Source: Cercis canadensis
Taxonomy: Eukaryota; Streptophyta; Magnoliopsida; Fabales; Fabaceae
Assembly: GCA_003255065.1 (NCBI GenBank)
Contig: QAOA01000393.1
Coordinates: 997,493 to 1,061,492, forward strand
Direction: 5' to 3'
DNA length: 64,000 bases
Shown piece by piece: positions 1 through 10,463 of this stretch. Position numbers and translations under genes: made by a program. How positions within the stretch are numbered: the stretch's first letter is position 1; the number at the start of each line of letters is the position of its first letter. The notes under the pieces were generated by a model. The model was given only the letters and a program-made list of their open reading frames with translations. It was not told the DNA's origin and did no database searches.

Positions 1-834
1 ATTTTTTTTTTTATATAACTTAAATAAAGTCACACAGAATGTGACATACTGTGTAAGAAGCAATTTTATAAAAAGAAAATGCTGCCATGTGAATGCAAGA
101 ATCAATTAGTCAAATATGCATCAGACAAAATGATGATTGGCACGTATAAATTATTTAAACGACTGCTACTGACATAATGACACTAGTTTTTTTATAGTCA
201 AACACGATGCCATTAATATAGAAGATACGTATCACCTCAAAAAGTATATACGTAAGAAAGAAAGTATCAATATAAGCATTATGCTACACTTTCTTTATCT
301 GGTTGAGTTTAAGTGAGATCTATTCAGTAATTTTAGTATTACTGTGAAGATTTCAAAAAATTGAATTATTCAGTATGTGTCAAAACACACAGTTCTTTAT
401 AAAATGTAAGAACGATATGATATAAATAAACATGTCAATAAACAATTTTTTCAATTTTATTTTATAGCATGTTTTCTTATATTATGTTGTTATTACATTT
501 TATAAAAAAAATATGTGTTTTAGCATATATTTAGTGACTCAATTTTTTTAGATTTTCATAATAACACTAAAATTACACTATAAATTCTACCAAACTAAAA
601 ATTGTGTAACATAACCCTCATAATAATATCAAGATGTGATATATTTAAACAAGAAAAAGAAAAAGCATCCCGTGGGTGGTGATAGTGAAATACATGGCGA
701 AAAAGAACATTGCTAAGTTATACGTTCGTTAAAGTAAATATATTCTCTTATAATTTTGTAGTGTTAGGAGAAATTATTTATTGCTTTATAAAAGGGTTGC
801 AATCAATAAGAAAACGTTTTCTTTTAACTATATA
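1..834. other. AT-rich flank without a gene
   Basis: I see no coding potential here. The stretch is AT-rich and ends at the Helitron terminus at 835. It contains one 152-bp segment (612-763) that recurs without visible change at 9460-9611. The base at 834 is A on the plus strand, which is T on the element's strand, as expected for the host base following a Helitron CTAG end. Confidence 0.6.
612..763 (+). repeat. 152-bp direct repeat, left copy
   Basis: Identical by eye to 9460-9611, same orientation, 8848 bp apart. The right copy stops exactly at the N at 9612, while the left copy runs on into unique sequence. Confidence 0.85.
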
Positions 835-863
835 CTAGTACTATTCCTGCGCCAATGCGCGGG
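835..863 (-). other. Helitron 3' terminus: CTAG plus hairpin
   Basis: CTAG lies at 835-838. The hairpin has a 7-bp stem, 846-852 pairing with 857-863 and including one G-U type pair, and a four-base loop CAAT at 853-856. On the minus strand the order is hairpin, seven bases, CTAG, host T. This arrangement is the replication terminator and cleavage site of plant Helitrons. Confidence 0.8.
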
Positions 864-1088
864 CCGTTGAGCGGCGGGACAGGACCCAGGCAACATGATG
901 TGGTATAAAATTTATGTGATCATAGAAGCATTAATTATATAACTATAGGCTAAATAAATATAAAAATGTTGGATTTCTTATTTTGATCTATAGGTGCAAT
1001 ATATTAAAATGATCATTCATGAATCCATAGAAACTTTGGAAAGTGCATTACACCAATTCAGAATGAGCTGATGCTATACTGAAATTAC

Positions 1089-3131
1089 CTATTGTGTATG
1101 ATTGAGAATGGGGCTATCATCATCTTCATCCAAGTCTATACACATTTGCTCTGACCCTGTAATTGCAACATTGGTATAATTATATTTTATCAGGTTTAAT
1201 CTTAGAAGTTTATATGCGTAAATACAGAGATGATATATTATTATTGTTGTAGTACCGTTTTGATTGATTTTATGGAACACATCTTTGAAGACAACATTTG
1301 TAGTGCTTGTTGTGAAACTCCCATCTGAATCAATCGCCAGAACCTTGAGGCCACTCCTTGTTCGAACCCTCAAAAAAGCCACATAGAGTTGTCCATGACT
1401 GAAAACTGATTTTGGTAGATATAATTCATCATGTGACAGAGATTGACCTTGACTCTTATTTATTGACATGGCAAAACAAACCTGGAGGGGAAATTGTCTT
1501 CTCTGTAGTCTAAAAGGCAACTTCTTATCAGAGGATGTCAAATTCATCCTTGGAATGAACACTTTTTCTCCTATGTTACTACCAGAAATAACTTTTCCCT
1601 CTATAACATATCTCCCTAGTTGGGTGATTATCAATCTTGTTCAATTGCATTATCCATTTCGCTAATCTATGTTCCTTAATAATATGACAGGTACGCTCAG
1701 CTTCAGTACTAACTTATGTTTTGGGAGGCTGGATAGGGTGATACCATTTAAGAATTCGGTTGTATGCACATCGTCTAGTCCATTTCCCCACGATTTGCAC
1801 GTACTATCTGAACTCAAATAGATCTTTTCATCATCAGGCAATAAGGATACCATATAATCATTGATTTTTCTGACCACTTTCAGTGTAGGTGCGAGGATTG
1901 CTCTTTCTTGAAAATATTTTGGATCTCGCATATGTGTCATGAATCCTGGATAAGTCGAGTTTACAATATCATGAATTGGATCATCACCACAACGAAAGGA
2001 GAGGTCATCTGGTATCTGGATAACAGCTTCATCATCATTCATATTTCCTGCTTCACCGTCACCAACCTTCAATAACCAATTGGAGAACTCACTTAGTTCA
2101 GTTGTGTGGGGATCTGTAGATCCTGTTTCCAATCTCATATTTTTTGTTAGGTTCAAGACCTGCACGTGTTTGACAAGAAGACATATATGAAGAATCATAT
2201 TGTGTAAATGTTATCTATAATAAAATTTAAATCAAGATTAATACCTGAAAATGTTTCCATAGGTAGGAAGAGTTGATAGTTGTAGCAACAATATCTTGTT
2301 TACTTCCACCGGGTATAATTGGAAGTATTTGTCTGAAGTCTCCACCTAGTACTATAACCTTACTCCCAAATGACGTTTGTGCAACTTTTGTGTCTGTATG
2401 CTTTAGTATATCTCTAAGTGTTTTATCCAATGCCTCGAAACAATGTTTATGTGTCATAGGGACCTCATCCCAAATAATTAACTTTGTAGCAGCTAGTAAT
2501 TCTGCGAGGGGGGTGCNAATATCTTGTTTACTTCCACCGGGTATCACTGGAAGTATCTGTCTGAAGTCTCCACCTAGTACTATAACCTTACTCCCAAATG
2601 ACGTTTGTGCAACTTTTGTGTCTGTATGCTTTAGTATATCTCTAAGTATTTTATCCAATGCCTCGAAACAATGTTTATGTGTCATAGGGACCTCATCCCA
2701 AATAATTAACTTTGTAGCAGCTAGTAATTCTGCGAGGGGGGTGTCTGGTTTTATGTTACAAAATGTATCCTCATTAACATTTAAAGGGATGCAAAATTTG
2801 GAATGTGTTGTTCTACCTCCAGGAAGGAGAATGGATGCAATACCACTCAAAGCTACTGTCAGCACTATGTTGCCTTTAGAACGTAGAGCAGCAGACACTG
2901 CTGTATAGACAAATATTTTTTCGGTACCACCGTAACCATATAAAAAGAATTGACCACCATTGTAGAGCAAATTGTTGTCATGATTTTCTCATACACAATC
3001 TTCTGCTCATTCGTAAGTCTTGAGAACAATTGCGTGTACTCTTGTGCTAGCTGATCTCTATCATAGGCGGTTTCATCATAAATAAGTCTATTTTGTGCAG
3101 ATGAAGTACCTTCATCTATTGCCAATGGCAT
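1089..3131 (-). pseudogene. Helitron PIF1-like helicase domain, broken
   Basis: This is the C-terminal helicase part of the Helitron protein, in several frames. From N to C (right to left) it shows a region ending YEKIMTT (about 2980), the Walker A region GYGGTEKIF (about 2930), Walker B-like IIWDE, the motif GGDFRQILP, then RNID and a C-terminal part with FAMSINKSQGQ. Walker A normally reads GGTGKT; here it is GGTEKI, so ATP binding should be lost. A frameshift lies just before it (about 2970-2985), and another between the two C-terminal reading frames (about 1635-1665). A 226-bp internal segment is duplicated on either side of the N at 2517 (2290-2515 and 2518-2743), which duplicates the Walker B to GGDFRQ part. 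It is clearly nonfunctional as read. Confidence 0.85.
2290..2743. repeat. 226-bp duplication around an N, probable assembly join
   Basis: Bases 2290-2515 and 2518-2743 are near-identical, with only a handful of substitutions (for example around 2320 and 2428). They are separated only by a C and the single N at 2517. The segment lies inside the Helitron helicase and encodes the same residues twice. An overlap of two allelic or paralogous contig ends explains this better than a biological tandem duplication. Confidence 0.75.
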
Positions 3132-3401
3132 AGGTGGGTAATCACGTAGGCTATTGCCATAATTTTGTAATAATTTTTGTATCCCTGCTAGTGTGTGGTC
3201 TTTTAGCTCATCGTCAGTCCTGTAACCAAATCAAACAGTGATGTAGCCATTATACATGCAGGGGTAATCATATAATATTTCATTTTAGGAGAAAACACAT
3301 TAATTACTACCTCACAAACTATGTTTCATAATATTATAAGTTTTACCAGGATTATTGAATATTCTTCGTTGCCTATGAATGATATCATCAGACATCAATT
3401 T

Positions 3402-6400
3402 TCACGTCTCTTCCCAGACCAGATCTGGTCTATTTATGCTATTTGACATTAGGAGCGTGACGAATATGCCCCTCAGATAATAGCCAGAACCCCATGCGCT
3501 TGCTTCTTTTATACCTTCGATAAATTCATTATCATCATCAAGAAGACCAATTGCATAGCATGCTTCTTTAAATGTAGCATAGACAACCCCATTAATTGTC
3601 TGGATTTCTTCATAGCTTGTACATCCTTTTTGTTGGTTTAATAAGAGTCTCATATAATACAGCTCACCAGATTCAGGTGGAACATAATATAGTCTCTCAA
3701 CAGAAAACCCTTTCTTTTTTGGCAACAACTTTTTAGTCTGTTATTTCCATACAAAATAATTTGGAAGCTCAACATATGTAAGACGTCTGGCAAGTGGATA
3801 TTTCTTATTTGCCTCAAACTAAGCCAGAAATTTAGTCGTCTTCACACCTGATCTATTCACCACATCATCAAGGTTATCACTCTCCTAAAAGATAACAAAC
3901 TGTTCATCTGGAAGATGAAATGATAATCTTTCCACTGGTGGATCTCTATAGTGAATATCAAATGCAAATATCCTCCAAGCTACATGCAGAAACGAACATG
4001 CAATCGTAATACATTTTGATCTCATCCACTATGTTATTCTGTGTATTATTTTCATTTGATTCGTAAAAAGCAGCCGTGATGCGATCGAACCCTTTGTTTA
4101 TGTATTTGAATAGATATTTAATTGCCCTTGATTGATTACACCACTCAACATTAATGTGCGCTTCATACTTCATAAGGAGATCTCGGTTATACGGAATAAC
4201 AAACTTGTTACAGTAATGTATATGTAAACAATGAAAAATATTATGGTATATAGTTTCCTTGAATAAATTAAATAACATGACATGTAAGAAAAAAAATTAT
4301 ATTTACTTTTACCTGTTATTAAGTAGTATTTCATTTTTGTCAACAGATTTATTATCGTCCCTCCTCCTGTAGCAAGGGTATCCATCTTCATCAATAGCCG
4401 TTCTCTACACAAATTTTTTTAGAAAATGTCTTGTACAGATTTCATCTCTCATATACGGTGATTTAGTATTCACAGCACCACATGGACCATGCATCATACA
4501 ATCCCCAACAATTTCATACAATCTTGAATTTTCTTCCTTATTAAGTATCTTAGCAGATATTATTTTATCAATGTCATCGGGGTATGGTGTTTATGCCCAG
4601 GATGCAAGAATAACAGTATGTGTGCATGAGGTAACCCACGTTTTTGAAATTCTATCGTATATACCATTGAAAAAGATCTATTGTTAGAACATGGTTATTA
4701 TTTTTCCACAGAGTATATAATGTCCAAAGTTGAAGATACGTACTTGATTGTACCTTTTTGAAATGATGTCTTTGCTTTAAATCTCTGATAAGTTCGTCCA
4801 GTTTCATTTTAAACACTCTGAATAAAATATCGGGTCTGTATTCAGTACTAAGCCCGCTATCTTTAATATAACGTTGTATCTCGGGCCATCGTGGATTACA
4901 TGTGAAGGTGATAAATAAGTCTAGATATCTAGCCCAAAGACATATGGACATGCAATCCTGGTAATTTTGAAACATGTACCTCACTCCACCAGTGAAAGAA
5001 GACGCAAGACTATACGTTTCCCAACAAATGATCCAACATTGTCTCCACTTAATACACACTCAGTGAGACCTTTGTATAATTTTGCTCTTAGTAAATTTTG
5101 GTTCATCCTGATATATCTCAATCTGGATGACTCAATCATTGTAAATGCATCCACCAAGAACTGCTGAAATAGTTTTCTTGATAAAAGTAAAGTGGGAGCT
5201 TCACCGTTCCTATCCATCAGCCTGAAGGCAAAGAATTCCCTTATTGATACTCTTATTCTCTTTGTAGTTTTAGTTATGGCTGATCCTCTCAAAAGTACGT
5301 CATCTCTATATCCATCTTCAACATGTATAAATAGAAGGGAATATTGTAATGCAAGATAGGCAGGATGAATTTCACATATCCTTTGTAGATTTCTTGTCTT
5401 AGATTCTATTATAATATCTCTTCCATTCTCAAGACTATAAACATCTCCAACTATTAGAACCGTAATTTCATTCGCAGTGAGTTTGTTGTATGTCCTACTA
5501 TCCGCTCCGCGATTTGCAATAAGCCGCATCTTTACATTGGTGAATGTGTTGCTTTGATAACGATCTCTCGTGTTTCTAAATGCTTTTGCTAAGACATTGT
5601 GCTCGTCAAGCATCTTTCTCAAATCTTCGACAATGGTAAGATCCAGTTTATCAATGGCTGTTTCTGAACGACTGCATTAGAACATACACATGGTTTAGTA
5701 AGATATAATATTAGATATAGTCAATACAATGAAATTTTATGAAATTAATGCATTCACAATATATATGTATTATGAGAGCTAGATATAAAAAAAAAATACA
5801 AATTTAGGTTAATATCCTTCATTTAAAGGTATATAAATTAAATTTGTCTTACTTGTAGCTCGTATACGATTAGACACCTCATTGTCTGTATCATAAATAT
5901 ACAGTTGTGCAAACTTAGGGTCTGATCCCTCATTGGGTAGCAAGCTCCCTAGCGAGTGATAATTCTGACCATTAATCCCGAACATCCTGATTCTTCGCTC
6001 CATATTTAATGAATTATCAACTCTACCACCAAGTGATGTGAAAGAAAACATCATATTGTATGCTCGAATATTCTGAATGAAGTTGTTTGACCTCTCATCA
6101 ATACCATCCAACAATGCCATTAATGTACTTGGTGGATATTCTACTAATGGCAATTGAATCTTTCCCTGATGACAACACATCCCGAACGTGAGCTTCTTTG
6201 CTCTCCTACTTTTTTCTACTCTCTCGTTACACCAATGTAAGGCTCCACAAAACTCACATTCCCATGTGGGATCCCCAATATCAAAGCAAACTCTAGTCTG
6301 TGTATCTGGTCATTTAGAATAATATATATAATCAGTATTTATATAGAGTAAATTAGAATGAGCTATTAAACAATACACATTTTTTGTATCAAACCTGAAC

Positions 6401-7441
6401 GTGCAGTCTCATTGGTACGGTTATAATTTACATATGTTGAATTAGTTGGTATGCCATTTATTCCTTCATCCATTGGATCTGATGTAAATTAAGTCATATA
6501 TCACATGTGTTGAAAAATAAAATATAGATATGGACATAAATATACATGCATGCTTTCCTTCTGTATTAAGATGGTTATTGGACTCATCCTGCTGGAACAT
6601 ATTATTATCATTTCCTAAACATAAAGGAATATATAAAGTATATTAAATTTTTCCCACGTTAACTCTTGAATGAGTTCACAAATAATAAAATATAATATGT
6701 ACCTGTCTGTGTTAACTCAATCGATGAGTCAATGGTCTCCATTCGGTTGTCAATTTCTGTCAAATGTTCAACATTAACAGTCTCATGAGAATCTATATTA
6801 TTTGATTGTAATGATTGCATGATCCTACTTCCTTAATGATTTGAAGATGTATTCTCTGTATCGTTATCACGCATAAAATGAACAATATAGCAACGAAATA
6901 AATGAATATATTAATTGTACATATTCTTACTAATACATACGCTTGTTTGTCTGGTGACAACTATTACGTTTTCTCCTGATAATATCAATCCTTGTAGCAC
7001 GTGATTCTTTTGAAACATGTGGTGTAGGCATACTTGTATAATTTTGAGTACACATATAAAAGTTTTTATTTTTCTTTGTTAAATATAACGGTATTAAATG
7101 TATTCACAATGTATAACAAAAAAAGAGGGATTATAAAAACCTGTTTGGGTGGAACTAATCGCTACATCTGTGTTTGACATTTGAACATCATTCCTTCTCT
7201 TGTTTGTCACATCAGTAGTATAATCAAAATCAAGTCTATTAGTTTGCAGTGATTGTAGAATCATGCATCCTTTGCTCATGTATCGGCTACTGTAAGTTAG
7301 ACCAGACTTGCTTGTTGNGAACAATAAAATGTAAATAGAATTGTAATTACCATTATTGATATTACTAAAAGGTACTCTTCTACGCTTGGGATCCCTAATA
7401 GGAATGCTAAATGCTTCATTGATGGATTCTGAAAATGACAT
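3402..7441 (-). pseudogene. Helitron Rep (HUH nuclease) region, broken
   Basis: This is the N-terminal and linker part of the Helitron protein, split over frames and probably introns. Recognisable blocks on the minus strand are NYHSLGSLLP followed by FAQLYIYDT (5809-6180), LQYSLLFIHVEDGY (4981-5622), SSFTGGVRYMFQNYQD and FITFTCNPRWPE (4652-5059), RGLPHAHIL (around 4620-4635), and VPYNRDLLMKYEAHINVEWCN (3958-4278) with RLYYVPP plus YEEIQTINGVVY (3402-3728). The HUH metal-binding motif is His-Ala-His, encoded at 4628-4620. The most N-terminal piece (7094-7441) contains an N at 7318. Frame changes between blocks show that the region is decayed. The family assignment is firm; exon structure cannot be settled by eye. 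Confidence 0.8.
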
Positions 7442-7566
7442 ACATATATTCTCAATAGAAATTGTTCAAACAATTCTAAATCTCAAATCCAACAATTTGA
7501 TTTTAAAAGTACCATCAAGTTAATATAACATATTATGTACATATTTGTATCAATCAAGCAGTAAAA

Positions 7567-7568
<2 letters not shown>

Positions 7569-7602
<34 letters not shown>
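7569..7602. repeat. (AT)n microsatellite
   Basis: About 17 uninterrupted AT units lie in the 5' part of the Helitron. Confidence 0.9.
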
Positions 7603-7605
<3 letters not shown>

Positions 7606-8100
7606 GCAGAACAATTAGCACCTGATTGGTCATGAGTCTTGTTTGTCTGATCTTGGTTTCTTGTCAATGGGTGATGAACTCTTGAACTCTTGGAACTATC
7701 TTTTTCCATTTTCTTTGATTGTATTTGTTATCATTTACTGCAAGTGGTTAATAGAACAGATATATGAGTATCTTTTAAAACGTTAGCTAAATATAAGACT
7801 TACATAAATGTCATATTAGGGAAACATGAGAGTACAACATCCCTAGTCTATCACCCTAAGTTATTAGTGTAGGGTATGAAAAAAATCAGGAACTTACAAT
7901 ACAAAGAAGAAAATAGAACATGAAACGTAAAATAAGTAATTCCCAAGCTACATCAAAAACAGAAAAATATCTTTTCAATATAGTAAACCATACCTCAACT
8001 AACCAAAAAATCATGTGTGCTTATACATGAGTAGTGCAAATTCCAAAGGCAACTGAAAGGGAGGAGGCTACCCCTTGTAGGCCTCTACTTATAGCAAATT

Positions 8101-9459
8101 ATGGATCAATAAACGTTGTTTTTCATTAATTATGAGATCTGCAAATCAGCTCTATAGAAATCCTAACTTTGAAATTCAAAAATATAATTCAAAAGCTGAT
8201 TGTATAACCTAAAGGTCAACATACTTAAAAATGTAATAAATTTGTCCAATCAACATTTATACTATTGAATTTATTTAAATGTCTCCAATCATCATTTTTG
8301 GTAATTTTTGAAATTCAATTATTTCATTACAAATCAGAATTTTTGAATATTATAATTTTTGAAATAACAAAAAAGAGATACCTGTTACATGCATAAAAGT
8401 AAATCATGTGAACAAAATAAAAGAAAATCAATCCCCTTGATTTTGCTGTTAGAAAAAATTCCATTAGTAAAATTCTATGTATAATACAAAATTAAATAAC
8501 ATATAGACTCAAATGTGAAATATGAACAACTAAATATATTAAAACTCAATATAATCTGATTACTAATGCACGTTGTCAATAAAATAAATTTAAAATTCTT
8601 CACTCACACCTATAGCATCAATCCTAATATAGCGAATAAGATAAACATTTTAAGGTAACAAAATGTAAAAGACTGCACAATTAGATAACGACACTATCAA
8701 GAAAGCAAATTAGCCAAATAATCAGTCAATCATTTTTTTTAATTGTACTTAAACCAAAGGAAATTTCATTATAGGTTATGCACATATAGTGAGTTGGGAA
8801 AAATCATTGCCTTGAATCATAGGGTTGTCAAATGCCTATGCTACATAAGGCATTCATTTGTTTTATGAGGAAATACCAATGTTATATTATTATTAAATAA
8901 TAGGAAGAGACATGTCTAAGTTGCTGGAGAAAAAAAAAACTAATCACTAATGGAAATCGTGAAAAGCTGATATAAGCATACTAAAAAAATAAAGTTTGAT
9001 TTGTGGAGCAATATAAGAAAAAACATATTATTGATTGTCTCTTTTACTGGTCCCTAGCTCTTTCTTGTGCCACTCAACTTTTGAATAGTCACCACTAAAC
9101 TATTTTTTTTTTTTTGTCCTATAGAATCTCACTCTCTCTTGTAGACTATACTCCTATCTATTTCCCTCCCCATTTCTCTGTAAACTACTTTGTCTTGTAC
9201 CTCAACTCCCACATCAGTTAAATGACTTTTTCCCACTTCTGCCTTAGCTTCCATTGATGAACCACTTGCATCAGATTGTTTTTATTTTTAATTTTACAAA
9301 TAAAAATTATCATTAAAAAAGAAGAAAGGCATATTCCTTGAAAAAAACAATAGAATAGCTATAGCATGGGAGGCTAAAAACATTAAAATGAAGACTCTGC
9401 CAACAAACTAATTTGCTTATTTTTTGAACCAACACAGCAAGAAGGACAGAGGATATATT
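8101..9459. other. AT-rich stretch without a gene
   Basis: No gene-like frame is visible on either strand. The unresolved 5' end of the Helitron probably lies in its left part. A CT-rich patch occurs around 9110-9250. Confidence 0.5.
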
Positions 9460-9611
9460 TAACCCTCATAATAATATCAAGATGTGATATATTTAAACAA
9501 GAAAAAGAAAAAGCATCCCGTGGGTGGTGATAGTGAAATACATGGCGAAAAAGAACATTGCTAAGTTATACGTTCGTTAAAGTAAATATATTCTCTTATA
9601 ATTTTGTAGTG
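9460..9611 (+). repeat. 152-bp direct repeat, right copy ending at an N
   Basis: Same sequence as 612-763. It ends at the base before the N at 9612, as expected for a contig end that overlaps sequence already placed elsewhere. Confidence 0.85.
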
Positions 9612-9612
9612 N

Positions 9613-10368
9613 ACTACCATAACTTGTTCTTTCTTTGATCGGTGAAGCTGCATATCAATCCACATGGTCCGTAGCTCTCTTAATTTTTTTTTTCATTAAA
9701 CAGTTGAGTGTGTATAAAATATTTAGTTTAAAAGTTTTTTTTTCCTTAAAATAAAGTAAGTTCAGACGTGGGCTCTTTGTTGTTGTTGTCTTCTTCTCCT
9801 TTTATAATTTTATTTTTGACGTTGAGAATATGATTGTATCAATCATGTGCCTAAATATGGTGGCATTGTTATCTTTTTCTATTCTGTTTTCAGATTGCAA
9901 TCTAACTCCAATTTGAAAATGAGAGCGAAAAAATAAATAAATAAGTGGAAAGAATATGTAGAATATTTTAATAGTGTCTCTATGAAAGTGATATAGTCCA
10001 AAATGTCAAACTTTTAATTTTAATATTATTAGAGATAAATAAATTTATATCTCTCTTACAAATTACTTAAATAAAGGCGTGCTTCGACTTTTTAACTTAA
10101 AATATGAAAAATTAGATTTAAACTTTGAAGACTTCAATTTTTATAAAAATCGTATTTGTGTTACCTAACTAGCTAATCCTTCATCACAATTATTACTATG
10201 TATACAATAGATAATTAAATACAGAAGCGGAAGCTTCTTAGCTTAATCTTAATGATTTAAAAAAGGAGACTTCTATTAGTCAATGTTATCTCTTGGTCAA
10301 TACGTTCATTAAATGACTGTTCTTTTCTTCCATGAACTCAGCATCATGTTTTGCCCCTATTCTTCCTC
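9613..10368. other. Upstream region of the lipoxygenase gene
   Basis: AT-rich and without coding potential. The first bases after the N (9613-9631) repeat the start of the lipoxygenase 5' leader at 10381-10399 (actaccataacttgttctt). This may be a relic of a tandem duplication or of misjoined paralogous promoters. Confidence 0.45.
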
Positions 10369-10376
10369 TATAAATA
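10369..10376 (+). promoter_or_regulatory. TATA box of the lipoxygenase gene
   Basis: The sequence TATAAATA lies 88 bases before the first base of the ATG at 10464, leaving room for a leader of about 60 bases. Confidence 0.7.
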
Positions 10377-10463
10377 CCCACTACCATAACTTGTTCTTCT
10401 TCAAAAGCTTCTCGCAGAATTGCTCAAATATTCACTTTGCCAAACTAAGTGAGTAGTGTTGCA

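Larger units (their letters stand above)
835..8100 (-). mobile_element. Decayed autonomous Helitron transposon
   Basis: Helitrons move by rolling-circle replication using one protein that joins an HUH Rep nuclease to a PIF1/RecD-like helicase. Both halves are recognisable here on the minus strand (Rep about 3402-7441, helicase 1089-3131). The 3' end is well defined: read on the minus strand, an 18-nt GC-rich hairpin (846-863) is followed by seven bases, then CTAG (838-835), then a host T. This is the classical Helitron terminus. The 5' end (right side) is not resolved. A TATA-like box on the minus strand at 8088-8093 suggests it lies right of 8.1 kb, and 'GA then T' positions at 8137 and 8378 are possible ends. 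Frameshifts and stops throughout the coding part mean the element cannot now encode its protein. Confidence 0.82.

Noticed and set aside
7569..7602. AT-alternating tracts here and at 18346-18385 as functional elements
   Set aside because: Ordinary microsatellites without further context.
612..9611. The 152-bp repeats as long terminal repeats or a target-site duplication of the Helitron
   Set aside because: Helitrons have neither. The Helitron terminus is at 835, not at the repeat, and the right copy ends at an N. There are no TG...CA ends, primer-binding site or polypurine tract.
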